From: Luzula sylvatica
Taxonomy: Eukaryota; Streptophyta; Magnoliopsida; Poales; Juncaceae
Direction: 5' to 3'
DNA: 64,000 nt
NCBI GenBank assembly: GCA_946800325.1
Contig: OX326958.1
Coordinates: forward strand, 25,956,914-26,020,913
The notes below the pieces were generated by a model. It saw only the letters and a program-made list of their open reading frames with translations. It had not been told where the DNA came from and made no database searches. Within the stretch, counting starts at the first letter, position 1; the number at the start of each line of letters is the position of its first letter. Both the position numbers and the translations under genes were made by a program. Shown here piece after piece: positions 23,501-35,293 of this stretch.

Positions 23501-24453
23501 CAAGAAGAGAAGACATCACGGGATTTGCATAGAGTCGATGAACGGAGCGCCACAAGTCCAAGGAAGTATGGCAATTTATGAATTGTGCTAGCATGGATTC
23601 CAAGAAAGAGGAGAAGAGCCAAGAAAGGATGAGAGAGTCTTGCCTTTTCCAAAAGGAGTAAACGGGATTAGAAATTGTCGTGAAAGTATCTCCAACCGGT
23701 ACCAAAATAAGAGACGGGGGAGGAGATTGTGAACCATCCACATACGGGAGTAGGTCATAACCGGTAAGGACCGGTATCACTTGCGACTTCCAAAGCAAGA
23801 AATTCTCTCGATCAAGCTTGATGGAGAGAGAGAGAGTGAGAGAAAAAGATAGGAGTAACATGTGGAATAGACTCCATGGGCATCGAGAAAGTAGATGCAT
23901 TCGGAATAGTAGAGTTGCGAAGCGGATTTGAGTTAGGTGCAAAGATCCCATCGACAATCCAAGAGGAACCGGGTACGGATCCGGTACCCGGTAGCGGAAG
24001 AGAGGAGAAACCGGGTATAGACCCGGTACCCGGTAACGGAAGAGAGGAGAAGCCGGGTGGAGGAATCGGATATCCCATAGTAGGAGAAGAAACCGATCCA
24101 ATCGGTCTAGTGGAGGCAATCGGTGGTGTAGAGTGAGATCCAATGACGGGAGAAGAAATCGACACATTGGGGAAATAAGAAGAAGGATTCATGGATTGAA
24201 GGAGAGAAGAGTTAGGAATCCAAACCGATTGATTGAAGAAGGAAACTGCCGGAATGGATTGGAGAGAATCAACACCGGAGAGAGGAAGGCGAGTCGCCTC
24301 GGCTCGAGACGAGCCAGCAGCTCGCTGCGGTGCCAGATCAGGGGCGAGTAAGCGATCAGCAAGAGAGAGAGAGAGGAGGGGACGGCTCAACAGAGGCCAT
24401 GGAGAGATCCGATTGTCGGATTCAAGAATAAAGAAAAGGGGATCTTGAATCAA
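17579..24453 (-). pseudogene. Copia gag-pol, broken
   Basis: Going right to left: a proline-rich N-terminus and gag (24453-23000) with a Gly/Arg-rich stretch and one CCHC zinc knuckle ([14 protein letters not shown], near 22990-23030); the protease with DTGA at 22866-22877; the integrase His-Cys segment and core with the HSDLW, QTDGG and NGVAERKHR motifs (about 22440-21950); the reverse transcriptase (about 21150-18300) with the YVDD active site at 18459-18470; and RNase H (about 17851-17585). Breaks visible: a frame change in a GA-rich run near 23820, another near 20770, a small deletion near 18375, and the 2.1-kb solo LTR that splits the RT domain after APR. It cannot make a functional polyprotein. 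Confidence 0.95.
18584..20701. mobile_element. Solo LTR (2108 bp) nested in the Copia RT domain
   Basis: The insert 18589-20696 begins TGATAACACG and ends CCTTATCA, giving TG...CA ends with a 6-bp inverted TGATAA/TTATCA. It is flanked by a perfect 5-bp duplication CTCGT (18584-18588 and 20697-20701). Removing insert and one duplicate joins the RT reading frame cleanly. It has no gag or pol domain and no second LTR. The simplest reading is a solo LTR left by recombination between the LTRs of a larger element, probably one with long LTRs. A short non-autonomous LTR element is the alternative. Confidence 0.85.
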
Positions 24454-24486
24454 GAAGAGGAAGAAGAGGAAGAAGAGGACCGATTT

Positions 24487-24499
24487 TAAGATGATACCA
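24487..24499 (-). other. Copia primer-binding site
   Basis: Just inside the 5' LTR the minus strand reads TGGTATCATCTTA. The TGGTATCA core is complementary to the 3' end of plant initiator tRNA-Met, the standard primer for Copia elements. Confidence 0.85.
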
Positions 24500-25408
<909 letters not shown>

Positions 25409-25413
25409 AAATG

Positions 25414-26135
25414 GGCCGATGATAATTTCCAAATTTTTGAATTTATTTTGACTTAATTTTGGTGGATTTGTTTGGATCATCATCGGGCCACACTCATCTT
25501 GGATCAATGCACTCATAACTTTGGCCCACAGCAGTGACGTTATGATATTATAAGCATGTTGTATCCACGAGAAAATTGTGGGGGCAAATAAACACCATCA
25601 TTTTAATTTTTATTAACAATCATTATACTTGAATAATAATTAGGCCATATTCTATTGTTGATCCATGCACGCACATGCACTGCTTCCCGATTATACACAA
25701 ACAAGAAATTAACAGGCCAATTGACTCCATAATTTAAATAATTGAGTGTTTTAGCACAATGAATTTTCATATTGTAATAGTTGTGGGTTCGAATTTGACG
25801 GTATCAATACAAAAAAAATTATAATGATTACGATTCGTGACATGATTTTTTTCAAAAAAAAAAATAAAATTAGCAGAAGGCAATAAAGCTCATGATATTG
25901 ATGAGAAGGCACTCAATAAAGCTCATGATATTGATGATAATACAGTTCAAACTTCAAAGAGAAGTCCTTCTTGATCTTCTCTTTAGTTATCGCATGCAAG
26001 TTGGAAACCAAAAGCTTGGGGGTCAAGTCTCTACCAAAAATTCAAACACAATTCTCAACCAATCAAATTCATGCTAACATAATTAATAGCCCAATAGGCA
26101 ACACTCATTATACTTTAATCCCAATTTTGCTCCTC
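25414..26135. other. Intergenic DNA
   Basis: AT-rich flank of the Copia element and upstream region of the methyltransferase gene. Apart from a SINE-like fragment, nothing is recognised. Confidence 0.5.
25738..25830 (+). mobile_element. Possible tRNA-derived SINE fragment
   Basis: A block with an A-box-like TAGCACAATGAA (about 25752) and, 30 bp later, a B-box-like GGTTCGAATTTG (25786-25797) is followed by an A-rich run. The spacing and the B box fit the internal pol III promoter of a tRNA-derived SINE. No target duplication was found and the body is short. Confidence 0.35.
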
Positions 26136-26143
26136 TATAAATA
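26136..26143 (+). promoter_or_regulatory. TATA box of the methyltransferase gene
   Basis: TATAAATA lies 84 bp upstream of the start codon, the expected distance for a short leader. Confidence 0.6.
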
Positions 26144-26219
26144 AAATCTTACTGGTCTCTAAAAATCACACAACCAAATTGTAGAGACCAAGTAGAATCA
26201 TTTCTATCTAGAGAGAGAG

Positions 26220-26369
26220 ATGGCAGATTTGTTCAACAAGCAAGCTGCGAAATATGCAGAGATTCGGCCGAACTATCCGCCAGAGCTCTTCGAGTTCATT
26301 GCCTCGAAGACGCCACGTCATCAACTTGTTTGGGATGTCGGCACCGGCAGTGGTCAAGCTGCCGTCTCG

Positions 26370-26458
<89 letters not shown>

Positions 26459-27475
26459 TCCTCTCCCCTTCTTAAAAGTCAACTTCTTGGAATTTTCCAT
26501 TTTGTGGACATTATCATATATGTCAATTATTGACCATGACCCAGATAGAAAGTTCAGTTTAGTTATAAAGTTTAGTTATAAGTTGGTCGTGCAAAATGGC
26601 AAATGGGGATGGTATTTAATAGTAAAACTTCATCCAATGCCGGAGAGTTTTCAACATATCAATTCAAAATTAAAATTAACCCCAAATAATTAGGACACTA
26701 CTTATCAATGTGGATATTTTCGAGACAAATTCTAATCGAGTAACTATCACTTCATAGCTGGCAGAACTTTACAGAAACGTAGTAGGGACAGATACGAGCC
26801 AACAACAACTCTCATATGCTCCAAAACTACAAAACATACGATACGTCCACACAGCACGCACCATCCCCCTTCCCGATCTTCATGCCAACGTGGCAGTTCC
26901 AGACTCAGTTGACCTGGTCACGGTCGCTCAGGCAATCCATTGGTTCGACCTTCCTTCATTCTATGGGCAGGTCCGGTCCGTCCTTCACAAACCTCATGGT
27001 ATACTTGCTGTTTGGTGTTACGTGGAGCCCGTTGTGGACCCCACCGTTGATGACGTGTTCTGGAACTTGTACAGGGAGTCCAGTCCTTATTGGGCCCCAG
27101 CAAGGAAGATTGTTGATGATCGATATAGGTAAATCATTCAAATAATGTTGTAAGATTATATTAAATTGCTATAACATGTTCATATTTTTAGATAATTTTG
27201 TTTGCAATAGGAGTTTAGAGTTTCCATTTGATCCTGTCGATGGTGAGGAAAATACGGGGCCCTTCGAGTTTGTGGTAGAGAAAAGGATGGATTTGAACGC
27301 GTTTTTGACGTACATCAAGTCATGGTCTGCATATCAGACGGCCACGGAGACAGGGGTTGAACTTTTGCCAGAACAGACGGTAGAGAATTTTACGAAGGCG
27401 TGGGGTGGAAACATGGAAGAGATCAAGGTGATTAAGTTTCCTGTTTTCCTTAGGATTGGGAAAGTAGGAGCTTAA
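26220..27475 (+). CDS. SAM-dependent methyltransferase (DDB_G0268948-like, 3 exons)
   Basis: Exons are 26220-26369, 26758-27128 and 27211-27475, giving 261 residues; introns are GT-AG and phases match. The start is the first ATG after the TATA box. Residues 36-48 hold the SAM-binding motif I, VWDVGTGSGQAAV, preceded by the family's N-terminal FNKQAAKYAEIRPNYP. Exon 2 carries a motif-II-like acidic position (VVGTD) and VDLVTVAQAIHWFDL, typical of the Methyltransf_11 group and of small plant enzymes related to trans-aconitate methyltransferase. The substrate is unknown. It appears cytosolic, with no signal peptide. Intron 1 begins directly with a CT tract. A neighbouring calmodulin-like gene is convergent, 486 bp away. 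Confidence 0.92.
26373..26458. repeat. Compound (CT)n(TA)n(GT)n microsatellite at a splice donor
   Basis: CT repeats run from three bases after the exon 1 boundary to about 26422, then TA to 26448, then GT to 26458. The donor GTACTCTC is effectively part of the repeat. Confidence 0.95.
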
Positions 27476-27699
27476 TTAACAATTTAATGGGCAATGTTAA
27501 GTACTTCAATTATGCAATTTGTAAGGCTTGTGTTATGATTGGACAAATGATTTTTAATAATGCAAATTAAATATTTCTAAGTACTTTTTGCTGTTGTTTT
27601 CCAGAGATATCAAAAAATGCAAGTATAATGGCTCAACTAAGCCCTTTAAATCCCTAATTTGCCTTTTGAAGGAACAAGATGATCATACAAGGGGAAATA

Positions 27700-27875
27700 T
27701 ACTAGGTCCCGATAACTCAATAAAGTATTCTTGATGCGTCAATTGAGAATACTTAATTATATTGATTAGCTCTTTAATTGAATCAATTAAAACTAAGCAT
27801 TGATTTGAGAGTTAATCAATCCAATCAACTCATTAAAACACTCTCGATTGATGCATCATACAATACCACTTCAAA
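27700..27875. repeat. Fold-back MITE-like repeat
   Basis: CTTGATGCGTCAATTGAGA on the left is the inverted match of CTCTCGATTGATGCATCA on the right, around an AATTGA-rich core. It lies between the convergent methyltransferase and calmodulin-like genes. The boundaries are approximate and no target duplication is seen. Confidence 0.5.
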
Positions 27876-27961
27876 GAAAATATGAAATACAGTTAAGTTA
27901 ATAATAACACAAGCTATTACTTACTAATAAGCACAAGCTCAAAATTACTATTGTACAAACA

Positions 27962-28465
27962 TTATATTGCTTTTTCTAACAAGTTTCTGAACTCTTGGAG
28001 ATTGATTGCACCATCCCCATCCTTGTCATAACCCCGAATCATCATCTCACAATTATCTATTCCCAGCCACTCATCGAGTCCCAATTTCGCCAACACGTTA
28101 CTTAACTCCATCGGACCGATCAAACCATCACCATTCGAATCAAACACTTCAAAAGCCTCCGTTAATTCATCCAAATCCGATTCTTTCTCCTCGAGAAGAA
28201 CATAAGCTCCTTTCAACGATAATACATCACTACAAATAAACTTGTCCGCGATACATAAATCTAAGGAATCCATGACTAATTGCGCATCTTTTTCATGGAG
28301 ATATATACCATGCTCTGTATTGTCACACTCTAATTTAGTGCTAAATATTTTTGTGTTTGGGATGGAACTGGACTTGTTCATCGTGACGAATTCCTTCACA
28401 ATTCTAACTAAGTAGGAGAGGGTGCCAATAAGGCCAAGTAGGTTAATATGCTGAATTGGATCCAT
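27962..28465 (-). CDS. Calmodulin-like protein with two EF-hands (CML45/46-like)
   Basis: A single-exon gene of 167 residues. The C-terminal half has two canonical calcium loops, D109-S-N111-G-D113 ending at E120, and D147-K-D149-G-D151 ending at E158; all coordinating positions are filled. The N-terminal 80 residues lack EF-hands and start with a hydrophobic stretch (LLGLIGTLSYLV, residues 9-20) that may anchor or target the protein. This layout, a pair of EF-hands at the C-terminus of a short protein with a hydrophobic start, fits the plant CML45/46/47 type. It should act as a calcium sensor; the partner is unknown. It is transcribed towards the methyltransferase gene. Confidence 0.88.
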   Translation of the reverse strand: MDPIQHINLLGLIGTLSYLVRIVKEFVTMNKSSSIPNTKIFSTKLECDNTEHGIYLHEKDAQLVMDSLDLCIADKFICSDVLSLKGAYVLLEEKESDLDELTEAFEVFDSNGDGLIGPMELSNVLAKLGLDEWLGIDNCEMMIRGYDKDGDGAINLQEFRNLLEKAI

Positions 28466-28469
28466 ATAT

Positions 28470-28880
28470 TATATGAAGTGAAGCTCTTAATTTCACAATG
28501 AAGAACCTTGGATATACACATCCATATATCCATATATATAGCATAATTAAGGAAATTGCTGTAGTAGTTTCGTCCCTGAGTCTTTGTGGTACGAGCCAAA
28601 TTGGTGGTTTGTTTCAATTATAATGGAGTCTTTCGAGTCAATATGCTAACTTGTCTCGGAATCCCGGTCTTGAATTTGATTTAGGGGTCAATTGTGGTCT
28701 TTTAGCAAGTCCACGTTGCTTTTGCTGGGGCACGGACGCATGGACTTGACTCACACTCTTGTAAGAAAGTGAAGTAGAAATTTGGGGATGGAAATTAGGA
28801 ACCAACGCATGCATCTTCTCCGAAGGATATAATAAGCCCACGGGCATTTTCCCTAGGATAGGCCATTTGGAAGGGGTCAT
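28470..28880. other. Upstream region of the CML gene
   Basis: TATATAT-rich DNA at 28520-28550 could supply the promoter. An 80-codon minus-strand frame at 28638-28880 has no recognisable domain and is not called. Confidence 0.45.
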
Positions 28881-28883
28881 ATA

Positions 28884-29176
28884 TTCAGACCCCCAAACTC
28901 CAAAAAAATTTCTTGATGAGGTGACAAAAATGGATTTAATGAGTTGATTAGTATTATTAATTGACTCGATTAGGAATTAAATTGATCGTTTAATCGAATT
29001 GACACGTCAATTAACATGTATTAATATTAACATATTATAAATTATTTACAAGTCAATTAAACGTGTCAATTAATATTTAATCGAATCAATTAGAAAGGCT
29101 AATCAATCCACTTAATTCATTTTTGCCACCTCATCAAGACATTTTTTTTTGGAGTTTGGGGAGCCAAGTATATTTT
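28884..29176. mobile_element. Fold-back MITE, family F1 (copy 2)
   Basis: Inverted ends CCCCCAAACTCC and GGAGTTTGGGG, then the shared TTGATGAGGTG block, around an AATTGAC-rich core. It is the reverse-orientation homologue of 4218-4502. Confidence 0.75.
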
Positions 29177-29179
29177 CCC

Positions 29180-29930
29180 CATTTGTATAACTTTTTTTTT
29201 AATGAATTTGGATAAGTAGTTCGTTCATTGTACCTGAAAAAAACACTATGAGCCCAACAATGAGATGAATTATGATAGCCTAGTAGCCCATTAAAATTGG
29301 CTACAATTTGCAAACTAAAATTTGAAATGAAATATTTGTACTTTTAATTTCCTATAATAAAAGAAAAAAAAATTATTTAACAATACCGTTATTTTCGAAT
29401 TTGGATACCGTTTGGATATCAATTTAGGATGTATGGTTTAGAATTTATGATTTAAGGATATTAGATACGATTTGGAATCATTTTGGTTATTAAATGAAAA
29501 CATATATTGTACAAACATTTTTATAATTCATAATATGTAATTAAAAAACTCATAAGTTCTTTTAAACTTTTATAACTAAATAAAATATAGCAACTATAAT
29601 CTCGATATGCGAGAGGGCAACACATAATATATATAACACTAAATATAAAATGTATAATTGAAGCTCAATTTTTTATTGATAAAAACAATGAAAATTGTAT
29701 ATAATATCACATTAGAAAGTGAAAATAGGTAAACAGATATTGAATTATCACATTATTTGACATCATGTATTATTTTTGAATTTACAATAAAAATAGTATT
29801 CGATATATGTTTATAAATTCAGAAAATTATCTATATTTTTAATAGATAAAGTATTCATTTTCATTTATGTTACATTTGAAATTTTAGTATTAAAGTTGTT
29901 TATACAAAGTCACGAATATAAGAAACTTAG
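29180..29930. other. AT-rich intergenic DNA
   Basis: Nothing recognisable. Confidence 0.5.
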
Positions 29931-29934
29931 TATT

Positions 29935-30176
29935 ATATAAGATGAGTAATGATAGAGTCCACACCTTTTTTCCTCGAATTTGACCACGAATATGACGTGG
30001 CAATGACTGGTGTGCCATGTAGGAAAAGAAAGAGTAATGATAGGTCTTTCTTTTTGAAGGCAAATATTATATATACATATGGTGTATTCTACATGGCACA
30101 CCAGTTATTGCCACATCATGTTCGTGGTCAAATTCGAGGAAAAAATGTGTGGACTCTATCATTACTCATATAAGAT
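29935..30176. mobile_element. Mutator-type MITE (224 bp) with long inverted ends
   Basis: The element is 29944-30167. Its ends are inverted repeats about 80 bp long, both beginning GAGTAATGATAGAGTCCACA. A perfect 9-bp target duplication, ATATAAGAT, flanks it (29935-29943, 30168-30176). The terminus GAGTAATGATA is shared with 6861-7012, so the two belong to one family. An extra internal copy of GAGTAATGATAG sits near 30031. Confidence 0.88.
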
Positions 30177-30179
30177 TCT

Positions 30180-30900
30180 TACTATTATAATATGTTTTTG
30201 TTTTACTATTAATTATTTAAATATTAAATATGCATTATTTTTCATTGTGTTTTATTATATAATATCTTCACAAATTCAAATTATAAAAAAATTATGCATG
30301 AACTATGCAATTATTGACGTCAAATAAAAAAAATCAAGTGACTATATTTGACAGATTTTAAAAAATATTATTAATATAACATATACCAAAAAAATATTAT
30401 AATATCTCATATTAAAAAATTATATATATAAATTACACGAGAGAGAAATATTTTTTTATTAAATAACAAAAATATATAACTTGAGAGCGACAATTAGTTT
30501 TTACAAAACTTATCACAATCCTTGTCATGTGGACATTATATTTTGTATCAAGCATCCGATTTTAATTATGCGATTTCGATTTAAAATATTAAAGACGACA
30601 TGATAAGACTTAAAATGTTATCGTGCAATAATGACATTCAAATAATTACACATAATATGATCTTCGAAAAATCTAACAAAAAATTAATGATGGAATCAAA
30701 CCACATCATTACCTCTAACGATTTAAATTAACATTTACAAACAGTCATACAAAATATATGTAAAAAGATCAAATATAAAATTAATATATAAAATAAATTT
30801 ACGTCATAAAATCCATGATTAATAACGACGTGAATTACTTAAAAGAAATGAGTGCATGGTAAGAGTTAGGGTAAATTTGTTGATTTTCTAAGGAAAAAAT
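30180..30900. other. AT-rich intergenic DNA
   Basis: No gene or clear element. Confidence 0.5.
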
Positions 30901-30904
30901 CTGG

Positions 30905-31160
30905 AGGCCATATATGGTGCTCCGGAGTTTTCCCAACATCTTCTAAATTATCGATTAATAATTAATTAACATAGTAATTAACAAAAATACACTCTATTAA
31001 TGGTTAATTGATATGTATTTAAAGTGCGTATGAATTAATAATTTTTAATCAATATCAATTAATTGTTAATGTAATGTATTTTTTTTAATTATCATGTTCA
31101 TTAATTGTTAATTGGTGATATAGAAGATGTTGGGGAGAATTTGAGGAGTATGTATAATTA
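30905..31160. mobile_element. Fold-back MITE, family F2 (copy 1)
   Basis: Ends carry inverted CAACATCTTCTA / ATAGAAGATGTTG, with a core of AATTAAC and GTTAATT motifs. Related copies are at 54736-55008 and 57948-58205. No coding capacity; boundaries approximate. Confidence 0.6.
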
Positions 31161-31396
31161 TCCAAAAATCGATTTGTTAATTTTCTAAGGCAAACAGGTG
31201 CATCTTACTTCTGCACCTAATCTGAAAAATATTAATATTGTGTTTGTTACTACAATACATACATGGTAGTCTGTTCATTGGTTGTAAGTTTTGGAACCTT
31301 TGGGGTTCTTTATTGTTGTTAATTTGTCTCCTCTCCCTTATGCACCAATAAAGACAACCATTATAATCAAAATAAAATAAAGAAATAAAGACAATC

Positions 31397-32056
31397 ATTA
31401 TTTTAGAATTTTTTTGAAAAGTAACCTCGTCAAAAGATCAATTCCTAAGAAAAACTAGATTTTTTGAAAAATAACTTTTTCTTTAGATCTCATGACGAAA
31501 AAAAATACATTTTTGCCCGACTCTTTGGCGAAAGAGATTAAAACTGCTTAATCCTCTAATTAATATCAAATTAGGGTTTGTGTTCCTTTCGTGAGAGAGT
31601 CTGGCGAAAGTGTATTCTCTTTCGCCAGCTATTTTTGCAAAGGGAAATTATACTATGCCCCTGAGATTCCCCCACTATTCACGATATGGTGAATAGTGGG
31701 GGTATGATATTAATATCCATCTCCAATTTGTATTCCTCATTTCAATTGAAGGTTAATTGTGTTTTTAATTAACGGTTAATTCAAATATAATTAACACGCA
31801 ATACAATTGTATTAGTCATCGACATAATTAATAATTTCAATTAACGGTTAATACAATTCACCGGGTATAATTTTGGGAGATTTCAATTAGTCCCCCCATA
31901 TCGTGAATAGTGGGGGAAATGGGCACAGTAAATGGCCTCTTTTGCAAATTAGGAACAAATCTAGTTCTTATATATAAAAAAAACTTAGGCATATCACTTG
32001 CTATCCTATTAAAAAAAATAAAACAAGGCTACTTTTCAAAAAAATTCATTATTTTA
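31397..32056. mobile_element. Mutator-like element A (642 bp)
   Basis: The element 31406-32047 has inverted ends GAATTTTTTTGAAAAGTA and TACTTTTCAAAAAAATTC and a perfect 9-bp duplication ATTATTTTA (31397-31405, 32048-32056). It is non-coding. A palindromic repeat, CTTTCGCCA-type, occurs near 31520-31630, and a separate fold-back MITE is nested inside it. Confidence 0.85.
31655..31935. mobile_element. Fold-back MITE nested in element A
   Basis: CCCCCACTATTCACGATAT near the left end has its inverted partner ATATCGTGAATAGTGGGGG near the right end, around an AATTAAC-rich core. The left end also holds a local hairpin of the same motif. Boundaries approximate. Confidence 0.65.
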
Positions 32057-32194
32057 ATTAGATTCTACTAAGGTAGTAAATTGTAATTCATTTATTAGTT
32101 CAATCTTATATTTTTGTTTCAATGTGCAGCCGAATTTATTTACATTTTAACAATTATGAAAACTTTCTATTTCTGGTATTCAATCAAGAACACT

Positions 32195-34559
32195 ATTATT
32201 TTCGGAAATTTTTTAAAACTAACCACGTTTGAAAACAAAATTACAAAAATAACCAAGTTTTGAAAAAAATTCCGAAAATGTCTTTTGCGGGGTACCATTC
32301 AGCGCCTTTTTTAAATTGTGGGGAACCATTCAGCGCCTTTGTTTAGGGGAGTAATTAAGGCAGTTAAATAGCCGAATGAAACAGCGCCAAGCGCTCAATG
32401 ATTCAGCGCCATTTCAAGATATTTTAAAAAAAAAAAATATTTCACTCCAAGATGTACCCGCCGAATTCTCCATTATTTAGTTATTACATTCAAATATATT
32501 GATAATTAAGATATACAATTAAATATTCAGTAAAATTTATTCAAATTTATGAATTTGAATGAATATTAATTATGTATTAAGTTAACAGCTAATCTGTAAT
32601 GGTTATTATTTTAATTAAATATACGAATCGAAATTATCCAAATTTTATCATAACATTTTTATGTTATAATTAATATATTTAATTAAAATTATAACCAGTA
32701 CATGTTAGCTGTTAACTCAATATGTAATTAATAATTGTTCGAATTCATAAATTTGAATAAATTTTACTGAACATTTAATTATATATCTTAATTATCAATA
32801 TAATTGAACGTAATAACTAAATAATGGAGAATTCGGCAGGTACATCTTGGAGTTGAATAATTTTTTTAAATCTTATTTTCAAACCGTGTGTCAGTGTGTG
32901 ATATTAAAAAAAGAAAAAATTAAACCCCTCCGAAGTGTACACGCCGAATTCTCCATTATTTAGTTATTACGTTCAATTATATTGATAATTAAGATATATA
33001 ATTAAATATTCAGTAAAATTTATTCAAATTTATGAATTCGAACAATTATTAATTATGGATTAAGTTAACAGCTAACATGTACTGGTTATCATTTTAATTA
33101 AATAGACGAATCGAAATTATCCAAATTTTACCATAACTACTCTATGTCATAATTAGTATATTTAATTAAAATAATAACTAATACATGTTAGTTGTTAACT
33201 TAATATATAATTAATAATTGTTCGAATACATAAATTTGAATAAATTTTACTGAATATTTAATTATATATCTTAATTATCAATATAATTGAACGTAATAAT
33301 TAAATAATGGAGAATTCGGCAGGTACATCTTGGAGTTGAATAATTTTTTTAAATCTTATTTTCAAACCGTGTGTCAGTGTGTGATATTAAAAAAAGAAAA
33401 AATTAAACCCCTCCGAAGTGTACACGCCGAATTCTCCATTATTTAGTTATTACGTTCAATTATATTGATAATTAAGATATATAATTAAATATTCAGTAAA
33501 ATTTATTCAAATTTGTGAATTCGAACAATTATTAATTACATATTAAGTTAACAGCTAACATGTACTTGTTATCATTTTAATTAAATAGACGAATCGAAAT
33601 TATCCAAATTTTATCATAACATCTCTATGTCCTAATTAGTATAATTTAATTAAAATAATAACGAGTACATGTTGGCTGTTAACTTAATATATAATTAATA
33701 ATTGTTCGAATACATAAATTTGAATAAATTTTACTGAATATTTAATTATATATCTTAATTATCAATATAATTGAACGTAATAACTAAATAATGGAGAATT
33801 CGGCAGGTACATCTTGGAGTTGAATAATTTTTTAAAATCTTATTTTCAAACCGTGTGTCAGTGTGTGATATTAAAAAAAAGAAAAAATTAAACCCCTCCG
33901 AAGTGTACACGCCGAATTCTCCATTATTTAGTTATTACGTTCAATTATATTGATAATTAAGATATATAATTAAATATTCAGTAAAATTTATTCAAATTTG
34001 TGAATTCAAACAATTATTAATTACATATTAAGTTAACAGCTAACATGTACTTGCTATCATTTTAATTAAATAGACGAATCGAAATTATCCAATTTTTATC
34101 ATAACATCTCTATGTCCTAATTAATATAAATTAATTAAAATAATAACGAGTACATGTTGGCTGTTAACTTAATATATAATTAATAATTGTTTGAATTCAT
34201 AAATTTGAATAAATTTTACTGAATATTTAATTATATATCTTAATTATCAATATAATTGAACGTAATAACTAAATAATGGAGAATTCGGCGGGTACATCTT
34301 GGAGTGGAATAATTTTTTTTTTTTTAAATATCTTTGAAAGGCGCTGATTCATTCAGCGCCTGCCGCTATTTCATTCGGCGCCTTTGTTTAACACCCTTAA
34401 TTACTCCCCTAAACAAAGGCGCTGAATGGTTCCCCGCAATTTAAAAAAGGCATTGAATGGTACCCCGCAAAAGATATTTTCGGAATTTCTTCAAAACTTG
34501 GGTATTTTTGTAATTTTGTTTTCAAACGTGGTTAGTTTTAAAAAATTTCCATTATTTTC
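32195..34559. mobile_element. Mutator-like fold-back element B (2347 bp) with palindromic satellite
   Basis: The element 32204-34550 begins GGAAATTTTTTAAAACTAAC and ends with its inverse. The inverted ends extend over roughly 250 bp and include CATTCAGCGCC blocks. A perfect 9-bp duplication ATTATTTTC flanks it (32195-32203, 34551-34559), as for Mutator-like elements. The interior is a four-copy tandem array (separate entry). There is no transposase, so it depends on an autonomous relative. Its terminus resembles that of element A, 147 bp to the left. Confidence 0.9.
32461..34300. repeat. Four tandem ~483-bp units, each an inverted repeat
   Basis: Units start with CCGAATTCTCCATTATTTAG at 32461, 32944, 33427 and 33912, so the period is 483-485 bp. 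Within each unit about 190 bp is followed by its own inverted copy ending AATAATGGAGAATTCGG, then a spacer of about 100 bp containing CCGTGTGTCAGTGTGTGA. The spacer is missing after the last unit. Single copies could fold into long hairpins, and the array as a whole sits inside inverted ends. Confidence 0.92.
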
Positions 34560-35190
34560 ACTATCAGATGAAAGAATAGGTAATGGTAAAAATAAATTCG
34601 ATCTACCTCGTAGGAATTAATTAATGAACCTTAAAACTCATAATATAGTTTTTGAATTATTTAGAAATCTTAATATAAAAGAATTTATTTTCACATCATC
34701 ACATTCAATCCGGAACCACCTAAGATATCCATGGTGTGATCTGTGATGTCGGTTTTCATGATTTTTGAGCTCTAAACCGCCCAACCTCAATCTAGCTCGA
34801 AAAAATCAATATATAAACCATGATTGGTAGGTCATATCCAATGTGAAGCCCCACATATATAACCACACTCATCTAATTAATTAATTTCTCCGCACAATTT
34901 GGTCACTCACTTCACATAAAAAATGAAATTAATCAAGTGAGGTAACAACTAGTATCATCTAGAGTCTAGAGAACATGTATATTGTATATTCTCTCCACAT
35001 CATGCATCAAATTGAATTGCTAGTTGCTACTACTTCCTAAGTTTGATTAAGGCTTCATAACCAATTATTCACGACTCTTGCTATAATATCTCCATATTTT
35101 ACTCATGCTATTGACTCGACTCACGAGCAGAAAAGATAAATTTAAGGCCTTCAAGAAGAAATCAACCTTTCACTCAATGTCTCTCTCTCT
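34560..35190. other. Upstream region of the phospholipase gene
   Basis: AT-rich intergenic DNA; no further gene visible. Confidence 0.5.
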
Positions 35191-35191
35191 C

Positions 35192-35200
35192 TATAAATAG
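35192..35200 (+). promoter_or_regulatory. TATA box of the phospholipase A2 gene
   Basis: TATAAATAG, preceded by a CT tract, lies 102 bp upstream of the start codon. An (AC)n microsatellite at 35228-35256 follows and would fall in the 5' UTR. Confidence 0.75.
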
Positions 35201-35225
35201 TCTGTTCACTAGAACCCCGTGATTC

Positions 35226-35258
<33 letters not shown>

Positions 35259-35293
35259 TCTCTCTCTTTTATCTCCAAACAATTAAATAAGTC

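Noticed and set aside
21504..24448. Several plus-strand frames of 60-135 codons
   Set aside because: They are antisense shadows of the Copia gag-pol region.
26918..27141. Two minus-strand frames of 61 codons
   Set aside because: They lie antisense to exon 2 of the methyltransferase gene and share no features of a gene.
28638..28880. 80-codon minus-strand frame upstream of the CML gene
   Set aside because: No recognisable domain; it overlaps the CML upstream region and adjoins a MITE.
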